Positions 21,590 to 31,812 of a stretch of DNA of 64,000 nucleotides are shown in pieces. Where the stretch lies: assembly GCA_019009955.1 (NCBI GenBank), contig CM032229.1, positions 148,216,001-148,280,000 of the forward strand. Direction: 5' to 3'. Numbering within the stretch: position 1 is the first letter of the stretch; every line of letters starts with the position of its first letter. This stretch comes from Riptortus pedestris (Eukaryota > Arthropoda > Insecta > Hemiptera > Alydidae). The position numbers and the translations under genes are program-made. Below the pieces are notes generated by a model. The model was not told where the DNA came from. It saw nothing but the letters and a program-made list of their open reading frames with translations, and did no database searches.

Positions 21590-21739
21590 ATGTCTTTTGA
21601 TTCTCGCCTGGGCATAGGAAATTATTTAGTGACAGAATTCATTAAATAACATCTTAAGTCCCACCCTGGCTAGAAAAGGGCGGTAACCTGTAGATAACCC
21701 GTCCCAATTAGCCTGAGTTGCAAAAAGTGGACATTAATA

Positions 21740-21743
<4 letters not shown>
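21590..21743 (+). mobile_element. 5'-truncated tRNA-derived SINE
   Basis: Only the downstream half of the family is present: TTCTCGCCTGGGCATAGG (end of the box B region), GGAAATTATTTAGTGAC, CCCACCCTGGCTAG, TAACCCGTCCCAATTAGCCT, GCAAAAAGTGGACATTAATA. Its TAATAAATAAT tail runs directly into the (TA)n of the next HINE-like copy. Confidence 0.75.
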
Positions 21744-21793
<50 letters not shown>

Positions 21794-22245
21794 CTGTTAA
21801 CGCTCTAGAGGTCACAATTTTTGTTTGATCGTTACCAAACTCGGAATTTAATCGTTTTATGTAAAAAGGAAGATCAAGTTCGTTAATGGCTAAAATCGGA
21901 CCAGTGGAAGGGGGGGGGGTTAAAGGGGAGGATTTTAGAAAATTCGAAATATCTCCGTTATAATACGCCGGATCGAAAAATTGTATAGAATCAATCATAT
22001 TGTAAATTAAATTTACTATAAATATTGTTATGTACATGTATTCTCTATCTTCTAACCGAGATATTTGCATTTTTATTAATTGTAACGGTCGGTGAGATCG
22101 GCTAACTTCGGGTCTAGTCCTGAGTTTCCGTCAAGAGCTAGTGCGGCCGTTTCCTTAACTGTACGGCTCTCGTGAAATTTTGCTATTGTAAAACTTCACG
22201 TGGGAAATCTGCTTAGTTTACGCAGCCCCTGCGTGACGGACTTTT
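21744..22245 (-). mobile_element. HINE-like element, short type, lacking B half
   Basis: Begins in (TA)n (21744-21788), then GTCTGTTAACGCTCTAGAGG, a run of G (about 21910), ATATCTCCGTTATAATACGC, and ends at the A end CCCCTGCGTGACGGACTTTT. The B half is replaced by a SINE tail. Confidence 0.83.
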
Positions 22246-22264
22246 TTTCTCAACATATCTTTAC

Positions 22265-22465
22265 TAGGTGAGATATATGCAAATACGTTCTGTGATGACG
22301 ACGTCAATGAAGATTTTATTGGACGTCCTACTTCTACTTATTTGATTTTTGTTTGGAAATAAAGAATACATGGAGAGATGAGATCAGTAGTGAATCATGT
22401 CAGCATACTGGAAATCTGCTTAGTTTGCGCATCAACCAGCTGCGTGACACTCTTTCGGGCGTTGA
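22265..22465 (-). mobile_element. Fragment of a long-type HINE-like element
   Basis: Matches the right end of the long copy at about 29870-30050 (GATATATGCAAATACG, CTACTTCTACTTATTTG, GAGATGAGATCAGTAGTG) and ends in a decayed A end (CAGCTGCGTGACACTC). Confidence 0.6.
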
Positions 22466-22824
22466 TCTGGTATCGGAATACAGTTGGATGAGCCAGGCCA
22501 CATCCCATCCTATTCTCGGCTCAAGTTGGAACTAAGTTTTGTGTTGGATAGTAGATTGTGGAGAGGGCGCTAGTCTCAGCGGAGGCTCCTACATTAACTG
22601 CTCTAACTCAGCCAGTCATTAGGAATTATAATGGGCTGACGTCATCCTCCAGCTACCAGCGGTCGCTCTACAAATCATTAAACAAATACCAAGTCCTATA
22701 CTCCATCTCCACCCCTTCCCTTTATTTATCATCGCTAATTGCTGCTACTCCTCGCACTTCAGTCCATTTTATCACAGGAAACGGAGGCCTTGCTTTTCCT
22801 AAATGCTTTCTAAACATATATTAA
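22466..22824. other. Intergenic island, less AT-rich
   Basis: About 360 bp between HINE-like copies. An 88-codon frame at 22558-22824 shows no recognisable domain and is serine/threonine rich; I do not call it a gene. Confidence 0.4.
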
Positions 22825-23282
22825 TTCCGTCACGCAGGGGCTGCGTTGACTAAGCAGATTTCCCACCTGCGCCACGTATTTGCATTTATTTCAAACTTAA
22901 TAGTTCAATGAGAACAATATTTGGTATTTGAGCTTCAAATAAAGTGCTTCATAACAAAATAGAATATTGTTAATGTCAGATGAGTTGGAGTGGGGCTATA
23001 CTGAAGACCGAAAAATAAAAAATGCAAATATCTCAGCTAATAATAAAGATAGTGAAAACATGCACATAACAACATTTATAGAACATTACATTTGCGATAA
23101 GATTGGTTCTATACAATTTTTCGATCCGACGTTCCCTCCTCTAAACCTCCTCCTCCCACTAGTCCGAATTCAGCCATTAACGAACTTGATCTTCTTTTTT
23201 ACATAAAACGATTAAATACCAAGTTTGATGACGTTTAAACAAAAATTGCGCTAAAAAACCGCTAGAGTGTTAACAGACAAAT

Positions 23283-23362
<80 letters not shown>

Positions 23363-23480
23363 TTTTGAACGGACCTCATTTTCGTCATCTCCTGGGTAGG
23401 ATCGATGGACATTTGAAGAAATTTTTCGAAAATCGCGTCATGAGTACAACCTCAATAGCTAATTTCCCTTCAGGGAACTG
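22825..23480 (+). mobile_element. HINE-like element, complete, with compound microsatellite
   Basis: The A end TTCCGTCACGCAGGGGCTGC, then the body, then a core of (CA)n (23284-23303) joined to (TA)n (23304-23358). The B part CAGTTTTGAACGGACCTCA ends in a decayed palindrome, ATTTCCCTTCAGGGAACTG. Confidence 0.85.
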
Positions 23481-23959
23481 ACGAATTTAATAATATCCGA
23501 TTGTTGTATAGGGACGATTTGAGAGATAATAGGGAGTGTTAAGTATGTCACAATATTTCAGTTTATTGGCCGATATCTGCCCATGATTGAAACTTAAATT
23601 TAATATTGGTGGCTGAGAGGTTAAAGTAAACTAATTACATAAATGAATAGCCTTACCCCTTAAGAAGTTTATATTCCATTTTTATGGGAAAAAAAGTAAT
23701 TTGTATTTTCAATCCATATGGCGGCAAAATATAAGCTCTTTAAAATATAGAGGCCAATGATGTCAATGACCGAAAACATTTCCAAACTCTTCTGTAAACC
23801 ATTCTTTACAAAAAAACTAAAAAGAAAGATAATAAATTGATTATACATTTCCACTTGACATTTATTAACTATTCCCTATTTTTACACTCTTAGGAAATTC
23901 TTATTGTCAGTGATTGACTGACAAATATTACATTCATATTCAGAGTTTACAGTTATAAC

Positions 23960-24330
23960 ATTGTCTTTATTTGTTCCCTTGTTCATTTATTTTGTTCTTT
24001 GTTGTGTTCCATTTATATTTTTTGATTTTGTTTTTGCTTTCCAGTTCTGTTTTGTGTTGCGTTCCTGTTTCTTTCCCATTTCTGTTTTGATTTCACCTCT
24101 GTTTATCGTGTTTTCTCTCTGTTTTGTGATCCTTTTATGTTTTGTGTTCTATGTTCCTTTTCTGGTTTGCGTTCCTTTTACCCGTTTTATGTTCCTCATC
24201 TGTTTTTTGTTTATCTTCTTTTTTTAACTTTTCTATTTTGTGTTCCATTTCTCTTTTGTTTAATTTTGTTATTTTTTTTGTATTGTTTTGTTTTCATTTG
24301 AGTTTTGTTTTGTTTAGTTTTTTAATTTAA
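23960..24330 (+). repeat. Low-complexity TTTTGTGTTCC-like tract
   Basis: Irregular tandem iterations of a TGTTTTGTGTTCC-like motif, almost free of A. Open frames across it (88 and 62 codons, Phe/Leu/Val rich) are a by-product of composition. Confidence 0.7.
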
Positions 24331-25174
24331 GAAGCTTTTATTTAGAGCTACATGGCCAAAGCTTCGATGCTCCAATAAATAAATAATCAATAAAATGTGC
24401 AATATTCGAAATGGGCATGAATAAATGCCGCTTAAAGATAGTTCAACTCCCATATCACTTAACATTGTGTGAACATCGTTCTATTGGGCTTAATTTATTA
24501 CTTTCAATATGCTTCTTGACATTTTATTTGAAAAATTAGCCGTAATGTCGTATTTTCGGCTCAACAGATTTATAAACCATTGAACATTTTATGTATCTAC
24601 TGACGAAACTGGAGGGAGGTCGTACTCTACAACCGAAAATTCCATTGGAATTTCATGAACAATCTTTCCTAGTATACGCATAATAAATGTTGTAGTAGTC
24701 AATCCTGAAGCGGTATAAATATTAGCAGACGTGGATCATCAGGCTTAACAGTAAATTGTAGAATATAGGTACTGGCAGGATCTTGTAGAATAGAAAGATT
24801 ATAAAATGTACACAAAATAGAAAAATGTAAGCAGCGAGAAGTGGCAATCCAGAAACGTTTTTTACTAAGACAAATAATGTCAATTTGTTGCTCTTATATA
24901 CATTTATTTATTTTTATATAGTTTTGTCATCTTCTCAAATCGTTAACTAGAGTTAATTAGAATTAGAATTTTCATTGAGCCAACCAATTACTTAATTTAT
25001 GTCTTGCCAATTTGTAATTGTCTTTTTATAAGTTTAATAAAAGACTAATTTTCAATATGTATATGCTACTCTGATGTGCGATAAACTCCCTGCTTTTTAA
25101 GCCACTCCAGGAAGGTGAAAGTACAAATATGGTTATCAGACCAATCTTTATATACGATATAAACGTATGTGCGT

Positions 25175-25179
<5 letters not shown>

Positions 25180-25220
<41 letters not shown>
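25180..25220. repeat. (TA)n microsatellite outside a HINE-like copy
   Basis: About 40 bp of TA; the flanks do not match the HINE-like family. Confidence 0.9.
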
Positions 25221-25223
<3 letters not shown>

Positions 25224-27062
25224 CCGCATGAAGGTAATGGAAGGGATAAATGTGTTTATATACGTGGCTGTGATGACATCCCCTACCTCGTCGACGGTAC
25301 CGCTACTGTTCTCACTAAATTTTAATTAAAATGCAAATCTTGAAAATTACCAATTATGCCATTTACATTCTAATTAAACGTATTGGACTCCTCTAAAAAA
25401 TGGTTTTCCCTATTATGGAGTCGTACGAACGGAAGAACAAGTTTTTTTTTAGTCTGTTTTTTTTTTTTTTTTTCAAACGGGCTTTTTAAAAATGTTCATT
25501 GATTGGGTTTCAAGTTCTTTACATAAAACCGATTGAGCAGTAATCTTCAAGGTTATTAGAAAAAATATTTAATGTTGTACCAGTGATTGTTTCCTGATTA
25601 ATTGTCTACCATTTAATTATATAATATTTAAATAAATATAGGTGTTAATAAATATAATTGAATTTCCTGTAATTACTACCCTTTCTTGGGTTAGTAATAC
25701 ATTTTGCTTTGATTATTAATAATATTTAAAAAGGCTTTCAAATATTTGCTATGTATTTTTCCTTTAAATATAGTTCTGTGGAAATTACAAACACAAATTT
25801 AGTTGTTCTAAACTTACTGTTAATTTAGTCTTATATAACTTTATCTCTAATTATTTATAAAAATAAAATTATTCTTTTTTTTTTTTTGTTCAAGGTATAA
25901 AATAATGTATCCATCATCTTTGTATTTTGGTGAATGAAGTGTTATAAAACTTCATTTTTGTTATTATTATTTTTATTAATGCAACTCTTGACATTGAGAG
26001 AGTTTTAGTTGTTATTGTTTATTTCCCGGATCTATAAATCACAAAATTGAATTATGTGATACAACGGTCAAAAGGTCTTATGTCAGAGTGTCAGTGTTTT
26101 ATCTACAGTGTAGCATGAATTACTCCCATTGACCATTTAGAATGTCTCGTACTCAATTTACTTTTCACATTTTACTTTTTTTGAAATGGACACTAAATGA
26201 ATAAATCTAGTACACAATTCATTTTTATTTATCTATGTGGGAAATTTAAAGAATTGTGAGTAGGTATATGGCATTTTATTTTAATCTCGAACTACTCCGG
26301 CTTTAGTTTAAATTGGTTTTAGAGAAGTTTAGTTAGGGAGATATTGATATCAATATTTCTCCTTTTCCAAGGATACGATGGGTTCAATCACACTTGGACT
26401 ATGTCCTGGGGAATTTTATTTATTTATTGTATTTACAAATTTATGTGTAAATGAAGTCTGTCTTTAAACGTATTTCTTTGCGGGACATGGCTGGTGGAAC
26501 CATTTGGATAATAGTTAATGAGCATTTTTGCTTCAACTGTAGTAGCATATTTCATGCTGAGGAATGTTTTTCTGGAATAACGAATAATCCAGATACACGT
26601 GTGAGTCCATTGCATCCATTTCAGTCACAGTTACGCATATCTTGTTTATTATAAACAGTTACTGCGTAGGATAAATAAAGAGGTGTAATGTTGAGTGATC
26701 GATGTTGCAAGATCCCTAAATTAGTGAAAAGAAAGATGCAGAAATTGTCAAAAATAAACATTTAATGCAGGAAGACGTCTACGTCCTTCTTTTCCCTAAA
26801 TTAGCGGTTGTTTTCCGCCATGGTTCCATCTGGTTTTCACTTCGTTGGGAGTGAAGAACAACTTGGATGAGATGCAATTAAAAGAACATCTAACCCTTTA
26901 CAAAATGACTTTGCAATTAATTTGCGTAATTATTTCACAAAACTCAGGTTAATTTTATAATAAATACTTTTTTTTTTAGCCACCCGTAAAGTTTATGATA
27001 TTTATATATATTTACATATATCCATATATACTTATTATCCATTTACTATTTTTGTTGTAATT

Positions 27063-27158
27063 TATTAACGTCCACTTTGTGCTAATAAGTCTAAATGGTA
27101 CGGATTATCTATAGGATACATCCGTTTTCTAGCCAAGGATTTAATATTGAAGTCTAGT
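27063..27158 (-). mobile_element. Decayed SINE fragment
   Basis: TTAACGTCCACTTTGTGCTA followed by TTATCTATAGGATACATCCG and TTCTAGCCAAGGATTT matches, in inverse, the 3' half of the window's SINE family. Confidence 0.5.
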
Positions 27159-27248
27159 AATTTCATATGTGTATAATGCATTACACTAGGTCTTCTGGAA
27201 GTAATGAGAAAAAAGTAAGATTAATTCTTGTATAATCATAAATGAGGC

Positions 27249-27313
<65 letters not shown>
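27249..27313. repeat. (CT)n microsatellite
   Basis: About 65 bp of uninterrupted CT followed by TTTTTTTT. Confidence 0.97.
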
Positions 27314-27322
<9 letters not shown>

Positions 27323-29033
27323 GAGCGTTGTTTTTTCGAAATATCTGTATTTGTGAAGAGAAGGGCGTCTAATGTACTCACATATTTTCCTTGTTTTAAT
27401 TAAAGCAAACAAAACCCAGAATTTCAAATAATGTTTTGCTTCCTTCACTTTATACATATTGGTAATTCTTGGACTTTAAATTACTCTCCTAAAAGGGTTA
27501 ATCGATGGTTTTATGAAGATATATATTATTCAATTTCTACGAATTGTTTAACTTTTTTTTTCCAAAACTCTTGCATAGATAATTGTAGTTTTAGCAGATT
27601 CCCGTGGAGCAAAATCATCTGTTCAGGTTGTTCCCATGAAGCTATTTTGGAAAAATATCTGGATATATCTATATGTAAATACACATACATGCGCGCATGA
27701 TGTTCTTGCGTTCGAAGTTTTAGTATTATAATTTTCAAACTATATTTAAACGTTTCATTGAAAACTAATCGAAGATCGCGTTCGTTAATGAATCCAGAAT
27801 CATTCTAATAGCCGAGATGAAAACAGCTTTCTGAACAATGTATATAATTTACAAAACCAATTGTTTATTTCCCATTTCAAATAAGCTTGAAAGTTGGTGT
27901 CACATTCTATTTAAGGGCATGATTAATAAAATAAGTCCGTTGTAAGTTTTTGTTGTCTGTTGTAAGGTGAACCATTAAGAACACGTTTGGTAATTAGAGT
28001 ATTGCTAAAGGGGCCTTTGAATAAGATACCTGTTATCTCATGAAGCCGTTACCTCTGCTTTATGGCAGGCTGGCGGTAATGCCATATTGCTGTTTTAGGC
28101 GTTCAGGAAATGCTACACTACCATAAGGGTCTTATATTATAATTTCTTTTTTTGTAATTAACGTTTAGTTTTTTTCAACTGTGAGACTGGTTACTGATAT
28201 TTTACACAACTCTTTATTAACATTTAAGGATTAAAGATTTTATTCAATGAACGGGGAAACGATTATCCATCCTTTAAGGATTATGATAAAAAATGGTTTC
28301 TGTTGAATCATAAAATTTTCATCAATTTATGCACTAAATAACCCCTTTATTTTCATTTTATTACAGTCATTATATTGTTTTTCGCGTTAAGTATGGAATG
28401 GCTATTGGACGAATTTTGGGAAATTTATGCTTGCTCGTGAGTTCAAATAAATATTATTTTCCATCAAAATATAAATTTTGCATCATCTTTGCATTAGTAG
28501 ATATGAGTATCTTGAAAAAGTATTAGTTTTTATAATGAGAAGTTATTGAAATTGTTATAGACTTTCTCTTTTAATCCAGAAAGTAAATTCTTGTCTAATA
28601 GAGGAACATTTAACTGAATAATTTAACATTGAATTTCCCAGGACGAGCTCATCTTTCTAGGGAAAAATGAACTAGGTTTACTTCATCCTCACGAGTAATC
28701 TGAAAAAAAAAACCACGAGACTAAGCTTCACAGTATAAATTAATTAGTAGAGTTCCCTTAAGAGAAATCGGATTTAGAGGCTGGATGTCGTAAATTTTAA
28801 AAATCATTATTGAAATCCTGATGTATTTTTATTTGTCTTTAAGTACACTTTAATTTATTCAATAAGTCGTATCGACAAATATTACTTAAGCATTCTCCTT
28901 GAGGAACTTATTTCGTACAATTGTTCTAAGCTTTCCTCTAATTGGAAAATAACTTAGCTATTTGCATTTTTTTCGTCTCAGGCTTCAACAAAGCCTACGC
29001 ATATCATTCTTACATCAAGTGATTATGAAATTT
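27314..29033. other. Unique AT-rich region
   Basis: No gene recognised. GTTCCCTTAAGAGAAATCGG at about 28751 followed by GAGGCTGGATGTCG looks like a decayed HINE-like B end. Confidence 0.45.
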
Positions 29034-29451
29034 TTAGAAGATTTCTTATTAGGGAAATCAGTGATGAGGTTGTACTCATGACGATATTTCCTCCAATATC
29101 CAAAAGAAATGTTCAAATTGAGGTCCTTTTTCATAAATTTGCTTACCTTACGAAGGCGCTACTTGTCATAGTTGTTTTTCTAGTTTAAATTTCGTATCTT
29201 TTTACGTAAGTAGTGCTCTCATTAATGGCGTTCGTCAAGTCGGTTATTATATTAACGTGTCAAGATTAAATTCGTTAACGGCTGAAATCAGACACGGAAA
29301 ATTTTGGAAATCTGAAATATCTCCGTTATTATACGTCAGATCCAATCATTCTATAGAATCAATCTTATTGTACAATGTTTAATATTCTATAAATTTTCTT
29401 CTATTCACTTTTTCTCTATATTGAACATTATCGGAGATTTTGGCATTTTTT

Positions 29452-29463
29452 TAATTATGAGCC
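29452..29463. repeat. Left target-site duplication of SINE
   Basis: TAATTATGAGCC, repeated exactly at 29747-29758. Confidence 0.85.
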
Positions 29464-29746
29464 CAGTTTGTTGTAGACTAATTGTGACTTCAAGACACTG
29501 GGGCGCTCCGGACCTTCCCAAGGGGATCAGGTTAGCCATACGAGTTAAAGCGTTGACCTTTATCTCACATGGCAAACCTAGAGTGGCGAGTTCGATTCTT
29601 GCCTGGGCAAAGGAAATTATTTAGTGACGAAATTCATTAAATAACTTCCTAAAATCCCACCCTGGCTAGAAATGGGTGGTAACTTGTAGATAACCCGTCC
29701 CAATTAGCCTGAGTAGCAAAAAGTGAACGTTAATAAATAATAATAA
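29464..29746 (+). mobile_element. tRNA-derived SINE, full-length-looking, 283 bp
   Basis: A tRNA-like head contains a box A-like TTAGCCATACGAGTTAAAGC and a box B GAGTTCGATTC about 60 bp later, the internal RNA polymerase III promoter. The body reads GGGCAAAGGAAATTATTTAG, CCCACCCTGGCTAGAAATGG, GATAACCCGTCCCAATTAGC, GCAAAAAGTGAACG, and the 3' tail is (TAA)n. A 12-bp exact duplication encloses it. A SINE has no protein and depends on a LINE for reverse transcription; no such LINE is visible here. Confidence 0.85.
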
Positions 29747-29758
29747 TAATTATGAGCC
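29747..29758. repeat. Right target-site duplication of SINE
   Basis: TAATTATGAGCC, identical to 29452-29463. Confidence 0.85.
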
Positions 29759-30054
29759 ATTAGTGAATCCTCACTTTTAGTCATCGCAGTTTAACTATAA
29801 GGAAATATATCATGAAACGTCTTATTCCATGCCTACATAACCAATATTGTATTGAACAGATGTTTCCTAGATGTCATTTATGCAAATGCATTGTGTGAAG
29901 GCGTCATCAAGCAAAATTTTACTGACTGCCCACTTCTACTTTTCGGAATTTTCATTTGAAAATACAGAATATATCGTGAGATGAGAGCAGTAGTGTGTCA
30001 GGCCAGCACGTCGGAAATCCTCTTAGTTTACGCAGCCCCTGCGTGACAGACTTT

Positions 30055-30181
30055 TTAGCAGATTTCCCTTAAGGGAAATCAGCTATAGAGGTTGTACTCA
30101 TGACGCGATTTTCGAAACATTTCTTCAAATGCCCATCGATCCTACCTAGTAGAGGACGAAAATGAGGTCCGTTCAAAATTG

Positions 30182-30240
<59 letters not shown>

Positions 30241-31015
30241 GTCTGTTACCGCTCTAGTGGTCACAAATTTTATCTTTTTTTTTTTATTTATTTATTTGGT
30301 GAGCTCCGCAACTAGGCGATGTCGCTCAGTATCATTTATTTTCAATTCCTTAAATTAAAATGTTAAAATAAAGAAAAATGTTTTCAAAATTATTAAAACA
30401 TAGTATAAAATAACGGCTATATATAAAACTAAGGAATAAAATAAAACTAAGGAACCGTTAAAATAAAACTATGTAGAACTATAGTTTTTTTCGATAAATC
30501 GTGGCTTGAGTATGATGAAAGTCTAAGTCACAAATTTAAAAATGTACTATACAATCTTCATCACACAAAACACATATACGAATTGGTAGCATAGTTTGAG
30601 ATAAAAATGTAAAGAGATGAGTAAACTTTTATCCATACCAAACTCGATATATAAACGTTTTATGTAAAAAGAAAGATCAAGTTCGTTAATGGCTGAAATC
30701 CGACTAGTGGGAGGGGGGGGGGTTAGGGGGTAAGAATTCGATATTTCTTAATATCTCCCTTATTATGCGTCGGATCAAAAAGTTGTATAGAACCAATTAT
30801 ATTACAAATTTAATTTTCTATAAATAATGTTATGTACATTTTCTCACGACATTGATTATTAACCAAGATATTTGGAGTTTTTAGATTTCAGCCTTCATTA
30901 AACCCTCACTCCTACTCTCGTCATATTAACAATAAGCTGTTATATTATGAAGCATTTTATTTGAAGCATAAACACTAAATATTGTTTTGAGATAAATGCA
31001 AATACGTGACTCATG
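30055..31015 (-). mobile_element. HINE-like element, long type, lacking A end, with insertion
   Basis: A perfect B end (TTAGCAGATTTCCCTTAAGG), (TA)n at 30190-30236, then GTCTGTTACCGCTCTAGTGG. The body is interrupted at about 30272-30640, resumes at ACCAAACTCGATATATAAAC, and continues to the long-type block GCCTTCATTAAACCCTCACT. It ends near a G/T run at 31018 without an A end. Confidence 0.78.
30272..30640 (-). mobile_element. Retroelement-like insertion inside HINE-like copy
   Basis: About 370 bp interrupt the HINE-like sequence between CACAAATTTTAT and CATACCAAACTCG. The insert starts with T11 then ATTTATTTATTTGG, as an inverted A-rich tail would, and CTTTTATC-like sequence occurs on both sides. 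No protein similarity is recognised; class unknown. Confidence 0.45.
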
Positions 31016-31812
31016 TGGGGGGGTTTTTTTTTTTTTTATTCATTTAACCATCTTTTTTTATTCAGTTCATCACTAAACTTAGGATATTTCGTTTTTTGTT
31101 TCAGGTGAGCATGAAACATGAAGTTGGCAAAGCATGCATCAAGGTAACATCTCTATTTAGATAAGTTTAATATTTATTTAAAAAGCTATACATGTTTGAT
31201 TATGTGTTATGAGAGGTAGGTATTTTAAAAACAAGGTTTCTTCCAGTGAAAATAAAAAGAAGAAAAATATACTTGTATTCCCTGTTAATTGCATCAAAGA
31301 ATAAAAAAAACAAGTTTTGCTAATTTACATTAACAGATCTCTAGATAAAAATTAAACATGCTACAATTGCTTTCCATGCTTTCATATTATATTTAAATAA
31401 TTTATTGGGCGTAAAGTTTTATTTTTAGGAATAAAACGTCTAGTTTAGTTCTATCAGAACATTAATTATGAGTCATTGCTATAACTTTTAGAACACAGAA
31501 AATTAATAACATTCATTTATAATTTAATGGACGTGTATCATTATTAATGCTAATTATGACGAGAAACTTGCCTCCATCCTGACTTAGAGACAAGACACGT
31601 GTTTAGAAGTTATTCTTTGGACTATATGTGGAGATTTATTTCATATTAAATTTAATTGTTTTTGATAGTATTCATCTTCTGTATAAAATTACCCTTCAGA
31701 AAGTTGCTGGTTGCGCTTTAAAAATTGAATCATAAATGAGGTTTAATTAAAGTGGTCTAACCCTCAGGATAGAAATTTACTCGTATTTCTCCGAATATTT
31801 TTACTTAACCTT
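31016..31812. other. Intergenic, nothing recognised
   Basis: AT-rich, no supported feature. Confidence 0.5.

Larger units (their letters stand above)
23481..27062. other. Unique AT-rich region
   Basis: No recognised gene. It includes a T-rich low-complexity stretch (23960-24330), a (TA)n tract (25182-25220), and long T runs near 25443 and 25459. Two overlapping opposite-strand frames of about 60 codons near 26433-26654 have no recognised similarity. Confidence 0.45.
29034..30054 (-). mobile_element. HINE-like element, long type, carrying a SINE
   Basis: A decayed B end (TTAGAAGATTTCTTATTAGG) is followed by GAGGTTGTACTCATGACG, then a degenerate core without a TA array, ATATCTCCGTTATTATACG, then the SINE (29464-29746), then the long-type tail and the A end CGCAGCCCCTGCGTGACAGA. 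It is joined head to tail with the next copy at 30054/30055. Confidence 0.78.

Noticed and set aside
23961..24330. Hydrophobic 88- and 62-codon frames that resemble membrane proteins
   Set aside because: T-rich low-complexity DNA gives Phe/Leu/Val codons in several frames; no gene structure.
27181..27381. Frame with Glu-Arg repeats
   Set aside because: Translation of (CT)n on the opposite strand.
27595..27615. TTTTAGCAGATTCCCGTGGA as a HINE-like B end
   Set aside because: Match is short and stops before the palindrome; no family sequence follows.
29490..29610. A functional tRNA gene
   Set aside because: The box A and box B spacing is present, but the region does not fold as a complete cloverleaf and is followed by SINE body and tail.
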